The notes under the pieces: generated by a model | What the model saw: only the letters and a program-made list of their open reading frames with translations | Database searches by the model: none | Told to the model about the DNA's origin: nothing | Assembly: GCA_040752815.1 (NCBI GenBank) | Contig: JBFMGC010000001.1 | Span: 80,449-144,448 of the forward strand | Length of the DNA: 64,000 nucleotides | Direction: 5' to 3' | Source: Candidatus Zixiibacteriota bacterium | GTDB taxonomy: Bacteria; Zixibacteria; MSB-5A5; GN15; FEB-12 | Position numbers and translations under genes: made by a program | Shown: in pieces, positions 1-8,992 of the stretch | Position numbering within the stretch: position 1 is the stretch's first letter | How the letters are laid out: each line of letters opens with the position of its first letter

Positions 1-45
1 CAGCGCTCTGCCGGCCGAGACATGAGCGCCCGTGAAGGGGCCTGA
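1..45 (+). CDS. 3' end of an unidentified upstream gene (partial)
   Basis: The frame beginning at base 1 is open to a TGA at 43-45 and would encode a 14-residue tail (QRSAGRDMSAREGA). Its stop abuts the TTG start of the next gene at 46, the tight spacing usual inside this genome's operons. The stretch is too short to assign a family. It could be chance, because any frame can stay open for 45 bases. The only support is the stop-start arrangement. Confidence 0.3.
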   Translation, partial: QRSAGRDMSAREGA

Positions 46-2883
46 TTGAGTACGCCTTTCCGAGGACCGGAGTTGATCAGCCCAGCCGCCACATATAGTC
101 AGCCCTCACGTCTGCCGTTACTCCTGTGGGTTGCGATTTTTCTCTTATCGACTTCCGCGGCGGGACAATCTGTCGATGACTGCCTGGCCTGCCACGACGA
201 CAAGGACTTGATGGGCGATCGTGATGGTCGAAAGTACTCGGCGTATGTCGACCCTGCCCGATACGCCAGATCCACTCACGGCGAGTTGGAGTGCATCAAT
301 TGTCACCCCTACCTTGACGGGGTAGAGGATTTCCCGCATGACGAGATCGAGCCGGAACCGGTGGACTGCGCCACCTGTCACGACGACGTGGCGACCATGT
401 ATGACCAGAGTCTCCATGGTCAGGCGGTAGCTGCCGGAGCCAAGTTGGCGCCGAGGTGCTGGGACTGCCATGGCGCGCACGATATCGAGCCGCCAACCGC
501 GCCGGACTCGCGCGTCAACAAATTCAACATCCCGGTTATGTGCGGACGCTGCCACAAGGAGGGTTCGCCGGTCGATCGCACCTATGACATCCCGCAGGAC
601 AGCATCCTCGATCACTACTCCATCTCCATGCACGGCGAGGGGCTGTACCACCGCGGCCTTACGGTCACGGCCGTGTGCACGGACTGCCACACGGCCCATT
701 TTGTCCTCCCGCATACCGACGAACGCTCCAGTATCCACCGCAACAATGTGGCCGCCACCTGCCAGAAGTGCCACGGCCGGATCGAGCAGGTGCACCAGAA
801 AGTTATCCGGGGTGAACTGTGGGAGAAAGAGCCCGCAAAGGTGCCGGTCTGTGTGGACTGCCACCAACCGCACGAGGTGCGCAGGGTCTTCTACGAGGAG
901 GTGTCCAACGAGGAGTGCCTCAAGTGCCACCTCGATCCCAATCTGAGCATGGTACGCGACGGGGTTACGATATCGCTGTTTGTCGATACGGTCGAGTTTC
1001 GCAACTCGATTCACCATAACCAGGCGTGCGCCCAGTGCCATATCAACACCAATCCGCGGCTCAAGCGACCGTGCAGCACCGTGGCGACCAAAGTCGACTG
1101 CGGTATTTGTCATACCGAGGTCGTGGACATGTTTGCCACCTGCACGCATGGCACACTGGTAGAGCGGGGCGATCCCAACGCCCCTACCTGCACCGATTGC
1201 CACGGCCGCCACGGTACGCGGGGCAAACGGGACCCCAAATCCCCCACGTTTCCCACCAACGTGCCGGCCCTGTGCGAGCACTGCCACAGCGCCGGCGGCG
1301 CGGCTGCGGTCCGGCGGGAAGCGCGGGGCGAGAGTATCGACGCCGGCCGATACCCGGAGAGCATTCACGGCAAGGGACTTCTCGAGAGCGGTCTGGTAGT
1401 TACGGCGATGTGTACGGACTGCCACACGGCGCATCATGTGCTTCCAAAGGACAACCCCGAATCGAGCATCAATCATGCCAACGTTCCTCACACCTGCGCC
1501 AGGTGCCATTCGGGCATATATGAGCAGTTCGTCACGAGCATTCACGGGGATACGCTGGAGCTTTCCGAAAGGAAACTCCCCAACTGCTCTGACTGCCATC
1601 AATCTCATACCATCACTCGCACCGACAGCGAGGGGTTCAAACAGCAGATACTGAACCAGTGCGGCGGCTGCCACCAGGACGTGACCGAAACCTATTTCGA
1701 GACATTTCACGGTAAAGTATTCCAGCTCGGCGCAACGGTCGCTGCGAAATGTCATGACTGCCACGGCTCTCATGATATCCTGCCGCCGGATAACCCGGCC
1801 TCACACCTGTCGCGACAAAACATCGTAGCCACGTGCGCGCAGTGCCACGAAGGATCTCATCGGCGATTCGCCGGCTACTTGACCCACGCTACTCACCATG
1901 ACCGTGACAAGTACCCGGCGCTCTTTTACGTTTTTTGGTTCATGACGATTCTGCTGATCGGTACGCTCGCCATAGCCACGACCCACACGTTGCTCTGGCT
2001 GCCGCGGTCATTCCAAATGATGCGACAGCACAAAAAAATGCTGACCGAGGGCGGCGACCAACGGATCTATCGCCGCTTTACTCGTCAGCAAAGCGTTCTG
2101 CATATCCTGATGGTGATAAGCTTCCTGGGGCTGGCAATCACCGGTATGACCCTGAAATTCTCGTATCTCGGCTGGGCCCAGTGGCTGTCGGGGCTTCTCG
2201 GCGGGTTCGAATCAGCGGGATTCATCCATCGTTTTTGCGCGGTGATCACCGCCGTCTATTTCATCAGCCACGTGTGGTCGCTCATTCAGACTAAGCGCCG
2301 CGAGAAGTTGAGCTGGAAAGAGCTGCTCTTCAGCCGCAACACCATGGTGCCGACAAAGACCGATCTGAAAGAGGTCTGGGGTACGCTCAAGTGGTTTATC
2401 GGTATCGGTCCACGGCCGGAGTACGGTCGCTGGACTTACTGGGAGAAGTTCGACTACTTCGCGGTCTTCTGGGGAGTGGCCATAATCGGCTCGACCGGAC
2501 TCATGCTCTGGTTCCCGGAGTTCTTTACCCATTTCCTGCCGGGCTGGATGATAAACGTGGCCACAATCGTGCACTCCGATGAAGCTCTGCTCGCCACCGC
2601 GTTTATATTCACCGTGCACTTCTTCAATACGCACTTCCGACCCGACCGCTTTCCCATGGACACGGTCATTTTCACCGGCCGGATGACGGTCGAGGAGCTG
2701 AAGGCCGACCGTCCCAGAGAATACCGGGAGCTGGTCGAATCGGGTGAACTCGAAAAGCATATCACGTACCCCCTGCCTCAGCCGGTGATCAAGGCTCTGA
2801 GGATTTTCGGAGCAGTTGCATTAATCGTTGGACTGTCGCTTATTCTGCTCGTGATCTACGCGGAGGTGTTCGGGTACCGATAG
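46..2883 (+). CDS. 19-haem cytochrome c fused to a cytochrome b-type membrane domain (CbcL-like)
   Basis: This 945-residue protein has an N-terminal export segment (residues about 23-40, ending STSAAGQ). It then carries nineteen CXXCH haem c motifs between residue 46 (CLACH) and about residue 600, many with a second histidine spaced for bis-His ligation (CTDCHTAH, CHDCHGSH). From about residue 625 it becomes a membrane domain with at least five hydrophobic helices. Histidines there are placed like the haem b ligands of FdnI/HydC cytochromes (HRFCAVITAVYFISHVW; later HSDEALL with VHFFNTHF). The fusion matches Geobacter CbcL in plan, an inner-membrane quinol oxidase, but has about twice its haems. 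A role passing electrons from menaquinol to the periplasm is inferred. The TTG start at 46 is chosen because GAAGGGG at 33-39 is a good ribosome site 6 bases away. The 7-haem gene follows 63 bases later. Confidence 0.88.
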   Translation: MSTPFRGPELISPAATYSQPSRLPLLLWVAIFLLSTSAAGQSVDDCLACHDDKDLMGDRDGRKYSAYVDPARYARSTHGELECINCHPYLDGVEDFPHDEIEPEPVDCATCHDDVATMYDQSLHGQAVAAGAKLAPRCWDCHGAHDIEPPTAPDSRVNKFNIPVMCGRCHKEGSPVDRTYDIPQDSILDHYSISMHGEGLYHRGLTVTAVCTDCHTAHFVLPHTDERSSIHRNNVAATCQKCHGRIEQVHQKVIRGELWEKEPAKVPVCVDCHQPHEVRRVFYEEVSNEECLKCHLDPNLSMVRDGVTISLFVDTVEFRNSIHHNQACAQCHINTNPRLKRPCSTVATKVDCGICHTEVVDMFATCTHGTLVERGDPNAPTCTDCHGRHGTRGKRDPKSPTFPTNVPALCEHCHSAGGAAAVRREARGESIDAGRYPESIHGKGLLESGLVVTAMCTDCHTAHHVLPKDNPESSINHANVPHTCARCHSGIYEQFVTSIHGDTLELSERKLPNCSDCHQSHTITRTDSEGFKQQILNQCGGCHQDVTETYFETFHGKVFQLGATVAAKCHDCHGSHDILPPDNPASHLSRQNIVATCAQCHEGSHRRFAGYLTHATHHDRDKYPALFYVFWFMTILLIGTLAIATTHTLLWLPRSFQMMRQHKKMLTEGGDQRIYRRFTRQQSVLHILMVISFLGLAITGMTLKFSYLGWAQWLSGLLGGFESAGFIHRFCAVITAVYFISHVWSLIQTKRREKLSWKELLFSRNTMVPTKTDLKEVWGTLKWFIGIGPRPEYGRWTYWEKFDYFAVFWGVAIIGSTGLMLWFPEFFTHFLPGWMINVATIVHSDEALLATAFIFTVHFFNTHFRPDRFPMDTVIFTGRMTVEELKADRPREYRELVESGELEKHITYPLPQPVIKALRIFGAVALIVGLSLILLVIYAEVFGYR

Positions 2884-2946
2884 CCCGAGGGCGAGCCGTG
2901 CCTCGCGCTTACCCCTGTGCGTCTTGAACGAAAAGGATTCATTCGC

Positions 2947-4461
2947 ATGACCGAGCGCAAACTGCCGCTTTCATATTATAACTGGATCAGCATTATCGGG
3001 GCTTATATCGGCTCGGTGTCGCTGCTGTTGATAATTCTGTTTCTGGGTATCAGCTTTTTCCTCGATTTTGCCACCAACCCGTATCTCGGTATCGTGCAGT
3101 TCTTGATCCTGCCGGTGTTTCTGATCGGCGGATTGCTTCTTATACCGGCCGGGGCCTATCTGCAGCGGCGGCGTATCCGCAAGGGTGTCGGCACCGAGCG
3201 CCGCCAGTGGCCGAGAATCGATTTCAACCAGAAAAGTCACCGCAACGCGCTCACCGTATTCGCATTCGGCAGTGTGCTCGTAGTTTTCGTTTCGGCGGTG
3301 GGAAGCTACAAGACCTTTCATTACACCGAGTCCGTGGAGTTCTGCGGGACGGTCTGCCACCAGGTGATGAAACCGGAGTACGTGGCGTACCAGAACTCGC
3401 CGCACGCCCGGGTTGCCTGCGCGGCCTGCCATATCGGTTCCGGCGCCAACTGGTACGTGAAATCCAAGCTGTCCGGCGCATATCAGGTCTATGCCGTGCT
3501 CGCTAACAACTATCCCCGCCCCATCCCCACTCCGGTGGCCAACCTTCGCCCGGCGCAGGAAACCTGCGAACAGTGCCACTGGCCGGAAAAGTTTTTCGGC
3601 GCCCAGCAGAAACGGTTCAATCACTTCATGTACGACGAAGCCAACACGGCCTGGCCGATTGATCTGCTCATCCGGACCGGCGGCGGCGATCCGCGCACCG
3701 GCCAGGCGCACGGCATCCACTGGCACATGAATATCCAGAACAAGATCGAATATGTCGCCCGCGACCACGAACGGCAGGATATCCCGTGGGTTCGCCTGAC
3801 CGACCGCACCAGCGGACGGGTGATCGTATATCAGAACCAGAACAGCCCGCTGAGCCCAGATTCGCTCGCTGCCGCCGAGATCCGCAGCATGGACTGCATG
3901 GACTGCCACAACCGGCCGAGCCATATCTACCGTTCCCCTGACCAGGCGATCGATCTCGGCCTGCTGACAGGGCGGATCGACGCGGGTCTCCCGTCGATCA
4001 AAGAAAAAGCTGTCGCTGTAATGGCGCGCGAGTACACCACCGAGGCGGAGGCGCTCAGCGCGATCGCAACCGAACTGAACGATTACTATCAAACCGAGCG
4101 CCCGGATGTTTACGAAACCAAAAAGGCTCAAGTGGATGCCTCGGTCGCAGCTATACAGGAAGCGTTCGCGCAAAATATCTTTCCCGAGATGAAAGTCCGC
4201 TGGAGCGAATATCAGGACAATCTCGGTCACTTTGACTCCCCCGGCTGCATGCGCTGCCACAATGAGGCCATGGTCGGCGAAAAGGGTCAGAAGATAACCA
4301 CCGATTGCCGCGCCTGCCACACTATACTGTCGCAGGGCGCCGGTGAGAGCCTTCAGATGGCCACCAGTTCCGAGGGACTCGATTTCGTCCACCCGGTGGA
4401 CATCGATGACGCCTGGACGGAGATGGGCTGCTACGAGTGCCACACCGGCGTGCAGCCGTAG
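2947..4461 (+). CDS. 7-haem NapC/NirT-family membrane cytochrome c (ImcH-like)
   Basis: The 504-residue protein starts at ATG 2947, preceded by AAAAGGA at 2931-2937. An in-frame GTG at 2917 has no such site. Three hydrophobic helices at the N-terminus (starting near YYNWISII, GIVQFLIL and ALTVFAFG) are followed by a periplasmic part. The first haem site is CGTVCH (a CX3CH spacing) followed by QVM. Six ordinary CXXCH sites follow: CAACH, CEQCH, CMDCH, CMRCH, CRACH and CYECH. KSKLSGAYQVYAV after the second haem is typical of NapC/NirT quinol dehydrogenases. Three helices and seven haems match the plan of Geobacter ImcH, known to pass quinol electrons to periplasmic carriers. Standing directly behind the CbcL-like gene, it probably works on the same electron route. 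No outer-membrane conduit is present here. Confidence 0.87.
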   Translation: MTERKLPLSYYNWISIIGAYIGSVSLLLIILFLGISFFLDFATNPYLGIVQFLILPVFLIGGLLLIPAGAYLQRRRIRKGVGTERRQWPRIDFNQKSHRNALTVFAFGSVLVVFVSAVGSYKTFHYTESVEFCGTVCHQVMKPEYVAYQNSPHARVACAACHIGSGANWYVKSKLSGAYQVYAVLANNYPRPIPTPVANLRPAQETCEQCHWPEKFFGAQQKRFNHFMYDEANTAWPIDLLIRTGGGDPRTGQAHGIHWHMNIQNKIEYVARDHERQDIPWVRLTDRTSGRVIVYQNQNSPLSPDSLAAAEIRSMDCMDCHNRPSHIYRSPDQAIDLGLLTGRIDAGLPSIKEKAVAVMAREYTTEAEALSAIATELNDYYQTERPDVYETKKAQVDASVAAIQEAFAQNIFPEMKVRWSEYQDNLGHFDSPGCMRCHNEAMVGEKGQKITTDCRACHTILSQGAGESLQMATSSEGLDFVHPVDIDDAWTEMGCYECHTGVQP

Positions 4462-4557
4462 TGGTTGCTGACGAAGCTGCTGTCGCGCAGTGAGCGCTCA
4501 AGAAGTCAGTCGCACGAAGTGCTGTCTGGCGACCCTGCCCGACAGACCCCATTACAC

Positions 4558-4613
4558 GTGTGCCCGGGAGATACCCTCGTAAGTGTGCCCGGCAGATGCC
4601 CTCATCTGCCGGC
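4558..4613. repeat. Two tandem units of an intergenic palindromic repeat
   Basis: GTGTGCCCGGGAGATACCCTC at 4558 is followed 25 bases later by GTGTGCCCGGCAGATGCCCTC, and the second unit ends in the palindromic CATCTGCCGG. On the minus strand the unit reads GGCAGATGAGGGCATCTGCCGGGCAC. The same framework, GGCAGAYGAGG then a GC hairpin then GGGCAC or CGCGCAC, recurs near 24.8 kb and twice near 47.65 kb, always between genes. It is probably a REP-like element. No associated transposase is visible. Confidence 0.6.
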
Positions 4614-4639
4614 TCCTCGCTGAATGCTCTGTAAGAACT

Positions 4640-4677
4640 GTCGAAACCGCCCCGCGAAGCGCGGGACTGGTTTCGAC
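4640..4677. terminator. Strong hairpin between convergent operons
   Basis: GTCGAAACC at 4640-4648 pairs with GGTTTCGAC at 4669-4677. Inside it CCCGCG at 4651-4656 pairs with CGCGGG at 4660-4665 around an AAG loop, giving about 15 base pairs with small bulges. It stands between the plus-strand cytochrome gene and the minus-strand oxidase operon, where a bidirectional terminator is expected. No T-run follows on either strand, so it may act with Rho or be a repeat element instead. Confidence 0.45.
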
Positions 4678-4693
4678 CTTCGAACTCAGCAGA

Positions 4694-5101
4694 CTATCGC
4701 CAATACAACATCAGATAAACAACAACCCCGGAGATCGAAACAAACATCCAGACCGGCCAGACGTAGCGCGCCAGTCGCCGGTGCCGGTCAAACCGTCCAT
4801 GGAGCGCCAGCCAGACCAGCGCGATCACGAACGGTATCTGTAGCGCGGCCAGTATCACGTGCGGCGTGAGGACGACGAAGTACAGTGCCCGGGTCCAGTC
4901 GTGATATGGGTACGGAACCGAGCCGACTTGGGCGTGATAGATCGAATAACTGATCAGAAACAACGCTGAAGTTACCAGCGCGGTGAGCATGATCCGGCGA
5001 TGTGTGTCCTGCTTGCCCTGCCTGATCTTCATCCGCCCGACCACGAGCAGGGCGGTTGTTATCGCGTTCAGGATGGCGTTGAGTGTGGGCAGGAGCGGCA
5101 T
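4694..5101 (-). CDS. DUF420 membrane protein, CtaM-like oxidase assembly factor
   Basis: The 135-residue protein starts at ATG 5101, 2 bases after the ctaA stop. The frame stays open further upstream, but that part is only the shadow of ctaA. Four hydrophobic helices alternate with short loops. Conserved-looking polar residues are H34 in QDTHRRIMLTA, H56 in SIYHAQVG and H81 in LTPHVILA. This pattern belongs to DUF420, whose studied members (Bacillus YozB, Staphylococcus CtaM) are needed for a working haem A oxidase. Its place as last gene of the oxidase operon agrees. It acts in the cytoplasmic membrane. The exact step, metal or haem insertion, is not shown by the sequence. Confidence 0.8.
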   Translation of the reverse strand: MPLLPTLNAILNAITTALLVVGRMKIRQGKQDTHRRIMLTALVTSALFLISYSIYHAQVGSVPYPYHDWTRALYFVVLTPHVILAALQIPFVIALVWLALHGRFDRHRRLARYVWPVWMFVSISGVVVYLMLYWR

Positions 5102-5103
5102 GG

Positions 5104-6216
5104 TCAGGGATGTTCGGACGGGATGACGTCTACTGTGCGAGTGGTGCCGGATGTATTGTTTGCCAGTGCGGTTTGCTCGCGAGACTGCATCGCCTGATCG
5201 ATTACCAGCCATGCGCCCACACCCATTAGTATTACAAATACAAGAGTCGTAGCTGCGAGCTTTCTGAAGCCGGTCCCCCACTCGAAGGCGAGCCTGACCG
5301 GGCCGCGAACAACTGACCAGAGCACCAGCAGCAGGCCGATATACAAAGATGCAAACCAAAGGTGGAAGAGGTCGGTCAGGGCCGGCACGCCGGACACAAG
5401 CAGCTTCAAGCCCGATCCTGCTTGAAGTACTACCAGTGCCATCATGCCAAAAACGACATAGCGTACAGTGGCGGCTTTGCCAGCGTCGGAGCGAAGCACC
5501 ACCAGTCCGGTATACACTGTCAGCAGACCCACAAGTATGCCGACAATCAAGTGCAGTTCGTTGATAGCGCCGACATGGGCAAACCACTGGGCGTTGCTCA
5601 TCCGCGGGTATTGACTTGCCACGGTTTCCAGCGCCTGGCGCACCTGGCTTCCGAGAATAATCTGGATTATAGTGACGGGCCACAGCACGCCGATCAGGGT
5701 GCGAATGTAGCGCGGGAATTCAGCCGTTCGCTTGTCCCTCTCTGCACTCACCGTGTAGCTCTCAAGGGTTGCGAATATCAGGAGCGAGACAATCACCAGC
5801 GCCAGCACCATGTGGATAGTAACGATTAACGGCTCAAGCTCGGAGGCCACGACCTGTGAGCCCTGCCACCCTTGTATCGCCACGAGGATGGCTGCAGCCA
5901 ACGACGAGTAGAGCACTCTCGGCGTTTTGCGGAAGTGGCGGATCGCCAGAACCGCCACCGCCAGAATCAGAAAGCCGACCGTTACTCCCACGAGCCGATT
6001 GATGTACTCGATCCAGGCCAGAGTGATGTTGAAGGTCGACGGGTCGATATCGGGCGGCAGTTGGTCAAGCGAGGTCGGCGGAATCCACCGGCCGAAACAT
6101 TTCGGCCAGTCAGGGCAGCCGAGTCCAGCGCCAGAAACGCGCACCAGCCCCCCAACGAAAACGAGGAAATAAGTTGCACCAGTGGTCAGCAGAGCTAATC
6201 GACGAAATGCAGTCAT
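5104..6216 (-). CDS. ctaA: Haem A synthase (CtaA/COX15)
   Basis: The 370-residue membrane protein oxidises the C8 methyl of haem O to the formyl group of haem A. The family signature GLVRVSGAGLGCPDWPKC stands at residues 23-40, with the cysteine pair also seen in Bacillus CtaA. IEYINRLVG near residue 70 carries the catalytic glutamate of the first half. About eight hydrophobic helices form two similar four-helix halves with haem-ligand histidines (TIHMVLALV, LHLIVGILVG, LFHLWFASL). Its product is needed by the caa3 oxidase encoded just upstream, and its precursor is made by ctaB at 18.7-19.6 kb. It lies 59 bases after ctaF and 2 bases before the DUF420 gene, so it is probably in the same transcript. 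Confidence 0.93.
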   Translation of the reverse strand: MTAFRRLALLTTGATYFLVFVGGLVRVSGAGLGCPDWPKCFGRWIPPTSLDQLPPDIDPSTFNITLAWIEYINRLVGVTVGFLILAVAVLAIRHFRKTPRVLYSSLAAAILVAIQGWQGSQVVASELEPLIVTIHMVLALVIVSLLIFATLESYTVSAERDKRTAEFPRYIRTLIGVLWPVTIIQIILGSQVRQALETVASQYPRMSNAQWFAHVGAINELHLIVGILVGLLTVYTGLVVLRSDAGKAATVRYVVFGMMALVVLQAGSGLKLLVSGVPALTDLFHLWFASLYIGLLLVLWSVVRGPVRLAFEWGTGFRKLAATTLVFVILMGVGAWLVIDQAMQSREQTALANNTSGTTRTVDVIPSEHP

Positions 6217-6275
6217 ACGAGTCCCGGGCGCCAGTGGTTCTCAAATATCGCCCGCTGGTTCCAATATGAGCGAGT

Positions 6276-6707
6276 TCAGTGGCCGCTGTCAACAGGAGTT
6301 GAGGCCGGCGATGCCGCGCCGGCCGATGCAGTGTCAGGAGTTTCGGAAGAGGTAGGGTTTTGCTGATAGATAATCGCCTTGTCGCTGATCGGCCTGGCCT
6401 CGAACTCGTAGATTTTGTCCCGGTACATGGTATCAAACATCGTAAAAACGATGAACACGGTCAGCATCAGCAGAGCGCCGACAAAAACAGTCGCATACAG
6501 CCGGCTGGCGTATTTGAGGTGCATGAAGAACATCGCCACCAATGTCCCCTTGGTAACCGCGATCAGCATCGCCACAAACAGATTCCACGGCCCCAGGTGA
6601 TACTGCGCCACCCAGACCGTCACAATAGTCAGCACCAACAGGGCAATCCCTATCCTGAGATAGAGCCAAAGTGGCAGGATGTGGGGTGTGTGTGTGTCGT
6701 GCGCCAT
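6276..6707 (-). CDS. ctaF: Cytochrome c oxidase subunit IV (caa3 type)
   Basis: This 143-residue protein has three hydrophobic helices. The motif AVTKGTLVAMFFMHLKY (about residues 50-66) is characteristic of the prokaryotic subunit IV of haem-copper oxidases, whose role is structural. The C-terminal 40 residues are a polar, Ser/Thr/Pro/Ala-rich tail, longer than usual in this family. The gene begins 9 bases after the ctaE stop. The ribosome site GAGGTGAG overlaps that stop codon, suggesting coupled translation. It is the last structural subunit of the oxidase in this cluster. Confidence 0.88.
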   Translation of the reverse strand: MAHDTHTPHILPLWLYLRIGIALLVLTIVTVWVAQYHLGPWNLFVAMLIAVTKGTLVAMFFMHLKYASRLYATVFVGALLMLTVFIVFTMFDTMYRDKIYEFEARPISDKAIIYQQNPTSSETPDTASAGAASPASTPVDSGH

Positions 6708-6716
6708 TAGCTCACC

Positions 6717-7370
6717 TCAGCCGATCAGGTACAAAAGGGGAAAGAGGAAAATCCAGATAAGATCCACCAGGTGCCAATACAGGCCAGTCAGTTCCAGCGG
6801 CGTGTAGTATTCAGGCGAGAATTCGCCCCGCCGAGTGCGCTGGATCATCCAGGCGATCACCCCCATGCCGCCGATCACGTGAAGCCCGTGCAGGCCGGTC
6901 ATCAGGAAGTACACCGAAAAAAACACGTGCGGATTGGAGCCGGCGATGCCCTGAAAGGTGTAGAATTTCCCCGGCAATTGACCAAGGTGGATCTTGTGCT
7001 CGTACTCGAAGTATTTGATGATCAGGAACACGGCGGCCAGAAGGAGTGTCGCCACCAGGTTGTAGACCGCCTCGCGACGCTTACCAAGCTGCGCGGAGCG
7101 GATAGCCAGAGCCATGGTGACTGAACTGGTAATCAACACGACTGTATTAGTGCCGCCGAGCCAGACGTTTAGATGCCGGTGGGCATTGATGAACATGTCC
7201 GGATACCACGACCGGTAGATGGCATAGAAGCAGAACAGTCCGCCGAACAGCAGGATTTCCGTCAGCAGGAAAACCCACATCCCCAGTCGGGCGGCGTCGC
7301 CCTGCTGATAGGTGTCCGCAAAGTGGTGCTGCAGATGCGCCGGACGTGTCGACAGAGATTCGCTGCTCAC
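6717..7370 (-). CDS. ctaE: Cytochrome c oxidase subunit III
   Basis: The 217-residue protein has five hydrophobic helices and the subunit III motifs [17 protein letters not shown] (first helix) and [16 protein letters not shown] (with the GLHGxHV histidines). It ends [19 protein letters not shown], a normal subunit III C-terminus. Length matches the short bacterial form with five rather than seven helices. It starts with GTG at 7370, overlapping the ctaD stop by 4 bases (GTGA), so translation is coupled. Subunit III stabilises subunit I and its proton uptake path in the cytoplasmic membrane. Confidence 0.94.
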   Translation of the reverse strand: MSSESLSTRPAHLQHHFADTYQQGDAARLGMWVFLLTEILLFGGLFCFYAIYRSWYPDMFINAHRHLNVWLGGTNTVVLITSSVTMALAIRSAQLGKRREAVYNLVATLLLAAVFLIIKYFEYEHKIHLGQLPGKFYTFQGIAGSNPHVFFSVYFLMTGLHGLHVIGGMGVIAWMIQRTRRGEFSPEYYTPLELTGLYWHLVDLIWIFLFPLLYLIG

Positions 7371-8986
7371 GCTTTCACCATCTCCTCGTCCTCGACCTCA
7401 ACGCGGTCAAAATCGTACGGCCCGTGCTCCAGCTTCATGTCTTTATCGAAATTGTGCGTTGTCGGCGGCGAGGCGGCCTCCCACTCCATGGTCAGCGCCC
7501 CCCACGGGTTCCGGGCAGCAGGTTTGCCGCGATAGAGTGAGTGTATCAGGTAGATCACCATGATCAGGAAGCCGAAGCCCAGGATATAGGCGCCCACCGA
7601 CGAAACCTCGTGGAGAAACGCAAACTGATCGGGATAGCTGTAATACCGGCGGGGCATCCCCTGCGAGCCCATGATAAACTGAGTAAAGAAAGCGACATTA
7701 AAGCCCACGAAGACGAGCACTGCCGTGATGCGGCCCCAGGTCTCGTTGTACATCTTACCCCACATTTTGGGCCACCAGTAGTGAATGCCGCCAAGAAGCG
7801 CCATCACCGTGCCGCCCATCATCACATAGTGGAAATGCGCTACGATAAAATAGGTGTCATGCAGGTGGACATCGACAGCGAGCGTCCCGAGAAATATGCC
7901 GGTCAATCCGCCAATGGTAAACAGCAGCAGAAAAGCGATGGCGTAAAGCATGGGTGTCTTGAGCGAGATTGAGCCCCGGTACATGGTCGCAACCCAGTTG
8001 AAGATTTTAATACCGGACGGAATACCCACCAGAAAAGTCAAAAACGAGAAGATCATCGCGGCCAGTTCTGACTGACCCGACGTGAACATATGGTGACCCC
8101 ACACGAGGAAGCTGACCAGGGCGATCCCCAGCGAGGAAAAGGCGATCGCTTTGTAGCCGAAAATCCTCTTGTGCGAGAAGGTGGCAATCAACTCCGAGAT
8201 TATCGCCATCCCCGGCAAGATCATGATATAAACTGCCGGGTGTGAATAGAACCAGAAGAAGTGCTGGTATAGAACGGGATCGCCGCCCATGGCGGGGTCA
8301 AAAATGCCGATACCGAACAGCCGCTCAAAAATCAGCAAAACCAACGTGATGCCCAGTACTGGTGTAGCCAGCACCTGGATGATCGCGGTGGCGTACAGTC
8401 CCCAGACCATCAGCGGCATTTTGAACCAGGTCATCCCCGGCGCGCGCATCTTGTGAATCGTGACAATGAAATTGAGCCCGGTAAAGATCGACGAAAACCC
8501 AAGCACGAAGGCGCCAAACGTCAGAGTGATTACAGCGCTGTTGGTGCTCGTGGAATAGGGGGTATAGAAAGTCCAGCCGGTGTCCACTCCACCCTGAAGT
8601 ATCGAGGCCACGGCGATAAGCGACCCGACCACGTAAATGTACCAGGAGGCCAGGTTCAGGCGAGGGAAGGCAACATCCTTCGCGCCGATCATCAGAGGAA
8701 GGACGAAATTGCCGATCGCCGCCGGAATCGACGGAATTATGAACATGAAGATCATGATGGCGCCGTGCAGGGTGAACAGCCGGTTGTAAAGCTCGGCGCT
8801 GACGACATCCCTGGCAGGTGAAGAAAGCTCCACCCGCATCAGCACCGCCAGGAGGCCGCCCACCAGAAAGAAGAACATAATGGCGGTGAGGTACATCACG
8901 CCGATGCGCTTATGATCGAGAGTCAGCAGCCACGACTTCAGGCCGCGCGGTTGCTTGAGGTAGCTGTTTTCCGGACCGGTATACAT
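7367..8986 (-). CDS. ctaD: Cytochrome c oxidase subunit I, A2-class caa3 oxidase
   Basis: The 539-residue catalytic subunit carries haem a, haem a3 and CuB, reduces O2 to water and pumps protons. Visible ligands are TLHGAIMIF (low-spin haem His), [10 protein letters not shown] (CuB His cross-linked to Tyr), WGHHMFTSG (two CuB His) and HFHYVMMGG (haem a3 and a His). YSHPAVY replaces the glutamate of A1 oxidases (HPEVY). The Tyr-Ser pair in that place is the hallmark of A2 oxidases, such as caa3 of Rhodothermus marinus, which also accepts electrons from an alternative complex III. Twelve or so helices and the length are normal. It follows ctaC by 6 bases. Confidence 0.97.
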   Translation of the reverse strand: MYTGPENSYLKQPRGLKSWLLTLDHKRIGVMYLTAIMFFFLVGGLLAVLMRVELSSPARDVVSAELYNRLFTLHGAIMIFMFIIPSIPAAIGNFVLPLMIGAKDVAFPRLNLASWYIYVVGSLIAVASILQGGVDTGWTFYTPYSTSTNSAVITLTFGAFVLGFSSIFTGLNFIVTIHKMRAPGMTWFKMPLMVWGLYATAIIQVLATPVLGITLVLLIFERLFGIGIFDPAMGGDPVLYQHFFWFYSHPAVYIMILPGMAIISELIATFSHKRIFGYKAIAFSSLGIALVSFLVWGHHMFTSGQSELAAMIFSFLTFLVGIPSGIKIFNWVATMYRGSISLKTPMLYAIAFLLLFTIGGLTGIFLGTLAVDVHLHDTYFIVAHFHYVMMGGTVMALLGGIHYWWPKMWGKMYNETWGRITAVLVFVGFNVAFFTQFIMGSQGMPRRYYSYPDQFAFLHEVSSVGAYILGFGFLIMVIYLIHSLYRGKPAARNPWGALTMEWEAASPPTTHNFDKDMKLEHGPYDFDRVEVEDEEMVKA

Positions 8987-8992
8987 GAACTC

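Noticed and set aside
145-1773. 542-codon open frame on the minus strand inside the 19-haem cytochrome gene
   Set aside because: It is the antisense shadow of many CXXCH codons in GC-rich DNA. It has no ribosome site, no family features, and the plus-strand protein is certain.
2971-4443. 490-codon minus-strand frame opposite the 7-haem cytochrome
   Set aside because: Again an antisense shadow. The plus-strand product has seven haem sites and normal helices.
5102-5683. N-terminal extension of the DUF420 protein into ctaA
   Set aside because: This part is out of frame with ctaA and has a composition unlike a membrane protein. The ATG at 5101 gives the family length.
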